From positions 3,228,501 to 3,292,500 of the forward strand of contig JACJYR010000001.1 of NCBI GenBank assembly GCA_020636005.1: DNA of 64,000 nt, read 5' to 3'. Shown here piece by piece: positions 58,407 to 64,000 of this stretch. A program made the position numbers and the translations under genes. The notes below the pieces were generated by a model, which made no database searches, was not told where the DNA came from, and saw only the letters and a program-made list of their open reading frames with translations. How positions within the stretch are numbered: position 1 is the first letter of the stretch; every line of letters starts with the position of its first letter. The stretch comes from Lewinellaceae bacterium. Its GTDB lineage: Bacteria; Bacteroidota; Bacteroidia; Chitinophagales; Saprospiraceae.

Positions 58407-61163
58407 TCACGCAAATGCCTTCAATATCAACTCTGCCTGCTGCTCATCGTGCTTCTTTTTATAACCCGTTGCAGGGTTCGGGTTCGCTTCCCGGCTCACC
58501 AGCTCCATTGGTTTAATACGGCAAAAATGGAACAGCAGGTGCGTCCAGGCGCCCATGTTGGCGGGTTCTTCCTGTACCCAGCGCACAGTGGCGTTTTTGT
58601 ATTTTTTGAAAATAACGCCCAGTTGCTTGTCGGGCAGCGGGTAAAGCTGCTCCAGGCGCACGATGGCGACGTCTTCCCGTTTGTCGTTGCGCTTCTTTTC
58701 CAACAGGTCGAAATAGACCTTGCCGGTGCAGAGCAGCAGGGTTTTTACCTTGGCCGCTTTGGCTGTCGGGTCGTCAATCACCTCCTGGAAGCGGGTACCG
58801 GTCGTGAAATCCTTTATTTCTGAAATGACCTCAGGGTGGCGCAGCCCGCTCTTTGGCGTCATCAGGATGAGGGGTTTGCGGAACGGTCTGACCATTTGGC
58901 GGCGCAGCAGGTGGAATAAGTTGGCAGGCGTAGTTACATTGGCGACCGTCACATTGTAAAAGGCGCACAGTTGAAGGAAGCGCTCTATCCTTGCGGAGGA
59001 GTGCTCAGGCCCTTGCCCCTCGAAACCATGGGGCAGGAACATGCACAGGCCGCTCATCCTGTTCCACTTCCGCTCGGCAGACATGATAAACTGATCCACG
59101 ATCACCTGCGCTCCGTTGTAGAAATCGCCAAATTGCGCCTCCCAAATCACCAGGGCATCGGGGCGGGCCAGCGAGTAGCCATATTCAAAGCCCAAGACGC
59201 CATACTCGGACAGCAGGGAGTTGAAAATCCTGAACTGCCCCTGCTTCTCCTGTATGCCGTCGAGGCGGTTCACTTCCTGCTCGTTTTCCTCGTCGTTCAG
59301 CACGGCGTGGCGGTGCGAGAAGGTACCCCGGCGCACGTCCTGGCCGCTGAGGCGCACGTCATTGCCGTCCAGCAGGATGGAGCCGTAGGCGGTGAGTTCG
59401 CCCAGCGCCCAGTCGAGCTTGCCCTCGTTCACCAAAGCCTGGGAAGATTTCAGGATGCGCTTTATTTTGCCGACCGGGTGAAAATCTTTTGGCAGGGTGT
59501 GCAGGTGCTTCAGGATCTTTTTCACCACTTTTTCATCAATGCCTGTTTCGGGTGACACCTCGTAATCTTCAGCGGTGGTCGTTTTTTTCAAAGCCTTCCA
59601 GGCGAGTTCGCTCTCCTGGTATTCGTAGGGCAGTTTTTTCTGCTTGGCATTATCGAGGCGTGCCTGTAGTTCGTTCCAGAATTCCTGCTCCATTTCCTCG
59701 GCCAGTTCTTTGTGTACGTCCCCCCGTTCTATCAGCCGTTTGCTGTAAATCTCCCGTGGGTTGGGGTGCTCATTGATGATGTCGTACATCAACGGCTGCG
59801 TGAATTTCGGGTCGTCGCCCTCGTTGTGGCCATGCTTGCGGTAGCAGACCATGTCCACGAAGACGTCGTTGTTGAAATGCTGGCGGTACTCCATGGCCAG
59901 TTTGCAGGCAAACACGACCGCTTCCGGGTCGTCACCGTTCACATGGAAAACAGGGGCCTGCACCACGCTGGCCACACTGGTACAATAGGTCGAGGAGCGG
60001 GCGTCCTCCCAATCCGTGGTGAAGCCGATCTGATTGTTGATGACGAAGTGCATCGTGCCACCTGTATAATAGCCCTCCAACTGGCTCATTTGTGTCACTT
60101 CGTAAACGATGCCCTGCCCAGCCAGCGCCGCATCGCCGTGGATGAGGATGGGCAGTATGCGGTCGTAGTCGCTATTGTACAGTACGTCTGCTTTCGCCCT
60201 TGAAAAGCCTTCCACCACTGGGTTGACGGCTTCCAGGTGGGAAGGATTTGGCACCAGTTTCAGATAGACCTGTTTGCCGTGCGGCGTCTGCACCATAGAT
60301 GAAAAGCCGAGGTGGTACTTCACGTCGCCGTCGCCGAAGCTGAGGCCATCCGGCATCTGGCCTTCGAATTCCGTGAAAATCTGCTCGTAGGTTTTACCCA
60401 GGAGGTTGGCCAGCACGTTGAGCCTGCCCCGGTGTGCCATGCCGATCACCACTTCCTCCACCCGGTCGTCGGCGGCAAAGGTGATGATGGCGTCGAGGGC
60501 GGCAATGGTCGTTTCACCGCCCTCCAGCGAGAAGCGCTTCTGGCCGATGAATTTTTTGCCCAAAAACTGCTCGAAAATGGTCGCACCGCCGAGCTTTTCC
60601 AGGATGCGCTTCTTTTCGTCCAGCGTCAGTCCAAATTGATTTTCCGGTGTTGTTTGGTTTTCGATGCGCTGCCGCAGCCAGCGGCGCTTGTCCCGGTTTT
60701 GGATATGGTGGAATTCAAAGCCGATGTTGCCGCAGTAGATTTTCTCCAACTTGGCGATGATCTGGCGCAGGGTGGCGTTTTCCAGGTTGATTTCCTTACC
60801 GGCTGCATACACCTTGTCGAGGTTGGCTTCCGACAGGTTGTAGTCGGCCAAATCGAGGAAAGGCTGCCTGTCTTTGCGTTTTTTGATGGGGTTGGTGGTG
60901 GATTTCAGGTGCCCCCGGTTGCGGTAGGCGATGATGAGGGCCAGCACCCGCAGTTCGTCGAGATCCACCTGCCCGGGCGTAGCGGGCGAGCCATTTGAGG
61001 CAGCAGCGGCAGCGCCGTTCCCATTGGCATAGTTGCCATAGTCGAAGCCTTTGAAAAAGACCCGCCAGCTTTCCTCGACGGCTTCGGGGTTGCTGTGGTA
61101 TTGTTCGTAGAGGGAATCAATGTAGGCCGGGTGGGCATTGGCGATGAAAGAATAGTCAGTCAT
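58407..61163 (-). CDS. sucA: 2-oxoglutarate dehydrogenase E1 component
   Basis: 918 residues from the ATG at 61163 (an upstream in-frame ATG at 61205 falls in a simple repeat). Thiamine-dependent decarboxylation of 2-oxoglutarate in the TCA cycle, in complex with E2 (not in this window). Seen: N-terminal E2-docking helix AYIDSLYEQYHSNPEAVEESWRVFF, cofactor region VVIGMAHRGRLNVLANLLGK near 260, IHGDAALAGQGIVYE near 350, ThDP/Mg part with VDMVCYRKHGHNEGDDPKFTQP near 450, and the transketolase-like C-terminal half with GFEGQGPEHSSARIERFLQL. Full length and intact. Confidence 0.96.
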   Translation of the reverse strand: MTDYSFIANAHPAYIDSLYEQYHSNPEAVEESWRVFFKGFDYGNYANGNGAAAAASNGSPATPGQVDLDELRVLALIIAYRNRGHLKSTTNPIKKRKDRQPFLDLADYNLSEANLDKVYAAGKEINLENATLRQIIAKLEKIYCGNIGFEFHHIQNRDKRRWLRQRIENQTTPENQFGLTLDEKKRILEKLGGATIFEQFLGKKFIGQKRFSLEGGETTIAALDAIITFAADDRVEEVVIGMAHRGRLNVLANLLGKTYEQIFTEFEGQMPDGLSFGDGDVKYHLGFSSMVQTPHGKQVYLKLVPNPSHLEAVNPVVEGFSRAKADVLYNSDYDRILPILIHGDAALAGQGIVYEVTQMSQLEGYYTGGTMHFVINNQIGFTTDWEDARSSTYCTSVASVVQAPVFHVNGDDPEAVVFACKLAMEYRQHFNNDVFVDMVCYRKHGHNEGDDPKFTQPLMYDIINEHPNPREIYSKRLIERGDVHKELAEEMEQEFWNELQARLDNAKQKKLPYEYQESELAWKALKKTTTAEDYEVSPETGIDEKVVKKILKHLHTLPKDFHPVGKIKRILKSSQALVNEGKLDWALGELTAYGSILLDGNDVRLSGQDVRRGTFSHRHAVLNDEENEQEVNRLDGIQEKQGQFRIFNSLLSEYGVLGFEYGYSLARPDALVIWEAQFGDFYNGAQVIVDQFIMSAERKWNRMSGLCMFLPHGFEGQGPEHSSARIERFLQLCAFYNVTVANVTTPANLFHLLRRQMVRPFRKPLILMTPKSGLRHPEVISEIKDFTTGTRFQEVIDDPTAKAAKVKTLLLCTGKVYFDLLEKKRNDKREDVAIVRLEQLYPLPDKQLGVIFKKYKNATVRWVQEEPANMGAWTHLLFHFCRIKPMELVSREANPNPATGYKKKHDEQQAELILKAFA

Positions 61164-61169
61164 GGTATT

Positions 61170-61203
61170 GCAATTGGCAGTTGGCAGTTGGCAGTTGGCA
61201 GTC
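61170..61203. repeat. TTGGCAG tandem repeat upstream of sucA
   Basis: Four near-perfect 7-base units in the sucA leader, with two more scattered to 61240. One unit occurs also at 48780-48790. Simple-sequence repeat in a promoter region. Confidence 0.7.
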
Positions 61204-61388
61204 ATGTCCCGGATTCACTTCGGGATGGCAGTTGGCTAACAGCAAAAGCTGCAACTTCTTTTTTGAAAATTTGAACAGGAAACGCCCCTTGGTAAAAGAG
61301 GTTTTGGCGATTCCCGGCAAATATCGGGAGGTGGTTTTGAATAGTGGGAATTGTTTGGGCATTGTTTGAGGCCGTTTGGGTTGTTTGT

Positions 61389-61991
61389 TTAAAACAAAAC
61401 AGCTTGTTCGCCCAATGGCAATAACTGGAAGGACTTGCGGTGGTGCGGGGTGGCCCCATGCTGCCGGATGGCCTCCCGGTGGGCTATGGTAGGGTAGCCC
61501 TTGTTTTGTTCCCAGTTGTATGCGGGGTATTTTTTGGATAAAACGGCCATGTGTTCGTCCCGGTAGGTTTTTGCCAAAATGGAGGCGGCGGCAATGGACA
61601 TGAACTTGCCGTCTCCCTTCACGATGCAGTGGTGCGGGATGCCGGGAAAGGGCTTGAAACGGTTGCCGTCAATGAGCAGGGAAGATGGCTGGATGGTTAA
61701 TTGTTGAATGGCTAGGTGCATTGCCCGAACAGATGCCCATAAGATGTTCAGCTTGTCAATTTCCTGCGGTTCTAATTTGGCAACGGCCCAGGCAAGGGAT
61801 TCCCGCTCAATAATGGGGCGGAGTTCGTTGCGCTGGCTTTCCGTAAGCTGCTTGGAGTCATTGAGCCAGGGGTGGGAGAAATCTTTGGGCAGGATGACCG
61901 CTGCTGCGAACACAGGGCCTGCCAGGCAGCCCCGGCCTGCTTCGTCGCAGCCGGCTTCGGTCTCGTGCTCGTGGAGGAAGGGCAGTAACAT
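61389..61991 (-). CDS. rnhB: Ribonuclease HII
   Basis: 200 residues from the ATG at 61991, the usual family length. The catalytic motif [22 protein letters not shown] lies at residues 13-34 (Asp and Glu of DEAGRG), with the third and fourth acids in [10 protein letters not shown] and [21 protein letters not shown]. It removes ribonucleotides from DNA. TACCTTTG on the minus strand at 62023-62030 may be its own -7 box; it also lies 55 bp behind the dual-OB gene. Confidence 0.95.
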   Translation of the reverse strand: MLLPFLHEHETEAGCDEAGRGCLAGPVFAAAVILPKDFSHPWLNDSKQLTESQRNELRPIIERESLAWAVAKLEPQEIDKLNILWASVRAMHLAIQQLTIQPSSLLIDGNRFKPFPGIPHHCIVKGDGKFMSIAAASILAKTYRDEHMAVLSKKYPAYNWEQNKGYPTIAHREAIRQHGATPHHRKSFQLLPLGEQAVLF

Positions 61992-62022
61992 GGCGAGTTG
62001 GCATTTTTTCCAAAAAAGAAAG

Positions 62023-62030
62023 CAAAGGTA
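62023..62030 (-). promoter_or_regulatory. Probable -7 box of rnhB
   Basis: TACCTTTG on the minus strand, 31 bp from the start codon; no -33 element recognised. Confidence 0.35.
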
Positions 62031-62046
62031 AAACTTTAAAAAAACC

Positions 62047-62706
62047 TCAGACTGCGAGCACCCCTGCCGCCAGTTTGTAGTATTTTCCCTCAAAGCAGAT
62101 GCCCAGCGAAACCGTGATAAATACGGCCTCCTTGCCCTCAAGTGGGGCAGGGTCTTCCTGCATACGGTTAAAAAAGTCCACGTCCGTCATGGGCAGATCG
62201 TATGGTACCCCGCCATGATGGAAGTGCAGGCGGGGTTTGGTGTTGTAGGGGGTGCAAAAATAGGCATGGGGGTCAGCAGCTTTTATCAGTACCAACGACC
62301 TGCTGAAATGGGCCACCTCAGGTTCGCTGGCGTATTTTTCTCTATTGCCCAAAATGCCACTGCCCTCCTCCTCGGCAAGCTGTTCCAAATGTGCCACCGA
62401 CAGATCTGCTCGCCTGACCACCCGCAACGAATCCTTCACAAACAGCACGTTTTCAGTCTGATAGCCTTTGGGGCAAGCCCTCACAGGTACCAACTCCAGG
62501 ATGTCCCCGACCCGGATGTGCTTCACCCATTCCGCAGGCACCTGTCCATGGTCGTGCCACGACACGGGCCTTATCCACTTGGGGCGTTCGTTTTCTTTTA
62601 CAAAATGGAACCGGCCAAGGGAATCGGGAGAAAGCTCGATGCCGGCGATGCAGCGTTCGCCGTATTTCCTTGAATTGGCCAGGCAGAGGAAGTGGGTTTT
62701 CTTCAT
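62047..62706 (-). CDS. Dual OB domain-like protein
   Basis: 219 residues. The opening [22 protein letters not shown]...WIRPVS is the pattern I associate with the dual-OB (DuOB) domain, predicted to bind nucleic acids and found in mobile or defence-linked gene sets. Two beta-barrel halves fit: about 1-95 ([22 protein letters not shown]) and 130-219 ([57 protein letters not shown]). It follows two DUF488 genes by 55 bp on the same strand, a pairing I believe recurs elsewhere. Confidence 0.7.
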   Translation of the reverse strand: MKKTHFLCLANSRKYGERCIAGIELSPDSLGRFHFVKENERPKWIRPVSWHDHGQVPAEWVKHIRVGDILELVPVRACPKGYQTENVLFVKDSLRVVRRADLSVAHLEQLAEEEGSGILGNREKYASEPEVAHFSRSLVLIKAADPHAYFCTPYNTKPRLHFHHGGVPYDLPMTDVDFFNRMQEDPAPLEGKEAVFITVSLGICFEGKYYKLAAGVLAV

Positions 62707-62761
62707 AGCAAACGGGGTTTGTGGTTGGTGCTTTAGGTTTGGGCCAATAGGACACCCGGGC

Positions 62762-63202
62762 CTACTTCAAATGCACAATTTCCACCCCGTTGAAGCGGTG
62801 CTGGAAATATTCGGCCAGGAGGCGGCGGTGGCATTTCTCAGGGCCGTGTTCGCTGCAGAGCAGGCAGTGCTGGTGCAGTGCTTCGATGTTCACCTTGTCG
62901 CCGAGCTTGCGCATGTCCACCAGGTTCAGGTACGCTACCTCGTATTCCTCCCAGGTCATTTTTTTGTTGCGGTAAGCGTCGAGCAGTTCTTTGGTGGGGG
63001 CAAAGTCGAGGTTGTGCTCGTAACCCATGCCGCCGATTTCTTTGAGGAAAAACTGGAGGTCGGTGCCTTTTGCAAATCCGGCCAATTGCGAAGCATTGCT
63101 GATGCGGGTGTCCACCACGGCCTCGACTTCGTTGTTGCGGAGCAGGTCGAAAAATTTGCTGGCGGGCTTCCCCGTGAATCCGATGGTATAGAGTTTTGTC
63201 AT
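62762..63202 (-). CDS. DUF488 family protein
   Basis: 146 residues from the ATG at 63202. DUF488 features: opening TKLYTIGFTGKPASKFFDLL, VEAVVDTRISNASQLAGF, the middle helix FLKEIGGMGYEH, and the closing HCLLCSEHGPEKCHRRLLAEY with the conserved CHR and an extra Cys pair. Function unknown; a nucleic-acid or nucleotide-related role has been suggested for the family. It starts 13 bp after the previous DUF488 gene stops, so the two are surely co-transcribed. Confidence 0.88.
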   Translation of the reverse strand: MTKLYTIGFTGKPASKFFDLLRNNEVEAVVDTRISNASQLAGFAKGTDLQFFLKEIGGMGYEHNLDFAPTKELLDAYRNKKMTWEEYEVAYLNLVDMRKLGDKVNIEALHQHCLLCSEHGPEKCHRRLLAEYFQHRFNGVEIVHLK

Positions 63203-63215
63203 GGTGGACTGTTTT

Positions 63216-63833
63216 CTAATTTTTTTCTTCTTTTGGCGACCAGCCCACTTGTTGGTTGTGGAGGCGATAGGCCGCTTTAAGTTGGTGTTCGGGGGTGATG
63301 TCTGGTTCAAAAATATTGGGCTGGGGCAGTTTTTTGGCGTACCGTTTCAGCAGTTCGGCTTCCAGTTGGGCATGGCTGGCGAGTGCCTTTTCTTTTAAAA
63401 TGTGGAGCACCTCGAAACCATGTTTTTCCAAAAAGGGGGCGATCATGGAAAAACGGTGGCAGTCGAGCGGGTCGGCTTCGGCGCACATGAGGGTTGGGAA
63501 ATAGCCTTTGTCAACGCCCTCTTCCAATCGGCGGACGCCCTGGCGGAAGGCCTCCGTGGCCTGCACTTTTTCAAAATCCACTTTGCCGTCATCGTCGTGC
63601 AGGGCTGTATTGGTGTGCCGGGCGCCAAATTCTTTTCCAAAATGCAGATATACTATTCCGTTCTCTTTCAGGAAATTGGCGAGGTTTGGCTTGTTGTACT
63701 GCGGGTTGTACTGGCTGGCCGGTGTGCTGCGCACGTCCACCACGCAGTCCACGCCGTATGCTTGCAGCAGTTCGAGGAAGTACTCAGCCGGGTGGCTGGA
63801 GTGGCCGATGGTGTAGATTACTTTTTTGGGCAT
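63216..63833 (-). CDS. DUF488 family protein
   Basis: 205 residues, a longer paralogue of the next gene. Opening KKVIYTIGHSSHPAEYFLELL, then VDCVVDVRSTPASQYNPQYNK, the FGKEFGARH block near 66-74 and the closing PTLMCAEADPLDCHRFSMIA with the family CHR. A C-terminal extension (about 150-205) is Lys/Gln-rich. The two DUF488 proteins differ enough that they could act as a heteromeric pair. First gene of a minus-strand set with DUF488, dual-OB and rnhB. Confidence 0.9.
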   Translation of the reverse strand: MPKKVIYTIGHSSHPAEYFLELLQAYGVDCVVDVRSTPASQYNPQYNKPNLANFLKENGIVYLHFGKEFGARHTNTALHDDDGKVDFEKVQATEAFRQGVRRLEEGVDKGYFPTLMCAEADPLDCHRFSMIAPFLEKHGFEVLHILKEKALASHAQLEAELLKRYAKKLPQPNIFEPDITPEHQLKAAYRLHNQQVGWSPKEEKN

Positions 63834-63938
63834 GAACGGTGGTAAATATGTGTTTAGGTGTTTGCGTGTTTATGTGTTTTGGAAGTCTGTTCTTTTTTTA
63901 CACTTTGAAAACCAAATTAAACAATACACTCAAACTCT

Positions 63939-64000
63939 TAAGTAACAATGAAAAAATAACTTCACCATTTTGATTTTGAAAACCCCAGCAATGGAGGGGT
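63939..64000 (+). repeat. Dispersed hairpin repeat, copy 9 (cut by window end)
   Basis: Left end and hairpin A are identical to copy 6; hairpin B and the tail lie outside the window. It sits about 105 bp upstream of the DUF488 start. Confidence 0.8.

Overview
The window looks like a chromosomal piece of a Bacteroidota bacterium, most likely a Saprospiria member (Haliscomenobacter or Lewinella type). Evidence: four proteins with type IX secretion (T9SS) sorting tails, TAnnTTTG-like promoter boxes, no obvious Shine-Dalgarno sequences, many FtsX-type permeases, and an iodotyrosine-deiodinase-like flavoprotein of a kind known from Haliscomenobacter. GC is moderate to high for the phylum. No rRNA, tRNA, CRISPR array or complete IS element was seen.

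Layout. 1-3.3 kb: tail of an ABC ATPase and an M1 metallopeptidase fused to a probable beta-barrel. 4-9 kb: two large FtsX permeases, the first behind a sigma-54 promoter with upstream activator palindromes. 9.6-12.7 kb: a retropepsin-fold protein with His at both catalytic positions, and a flavin amine oxidase. 12.9-15.5 kb: a T9SS protein and a thioredoxin/ApbE/DUF4266 operon. 15.5-22.6 kb: YceI, a giant beta-helix T9SS protein, DUF2062, DUF1761 and a THUMP methyltransferase. 22.6-31.4 kb: a truncated permease remnant behind an intact sigma-54 control region, a DUF4097 protein and three permeases in tandem. 31.8-39.7 kb (minus strand): AraC regulator, permease, PD40 propeller and a propeller/M28 peptidase/VCBS fusion. 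40.2 kb: a seventh permease with a sigma-54 promoter. 42.6-47.8 kb: zinc-ribbon protein, S21, and a coupled lipid cluster (inositol-phosphate synthase, PgpA, deiodinase-like flavoprotein, GtrA, lipid kinase). 48-53.6 kb: an orphan PycTM-like membrane protein, a T9SS protein, a five-haem T9SS cytochrome and a histidine kinase. 54-58 kb: prenyl synthase, DUF5723, DUF697 and a decayed subtilase. 58.4-63.8 kb: 2-oxoglutarate dehydrogenase E1, RNase HII, a dual-OB protein and two DUF488 proteins.

Main themes. (1) Seven complete FtsX permeases plus one remnant have no cognate ATPase within the window. Three of their control regions share a palindromic activator site 90-101 bp upstream of a -24/-12 promoter. 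(2) An AraC-linked unit has the same 18-bp motif placed exactly 20 bp upstream of the -7 box of two promoters. (3) A MITE-like repeat of about 112 bp with two hairpins occurs nine times, several copies abutting start codons. (4) There are long perfect palindromes (70 bp at 6393, 36 bp at 53875) and a 240-bp element with 35-bp terminal inverted repeats.
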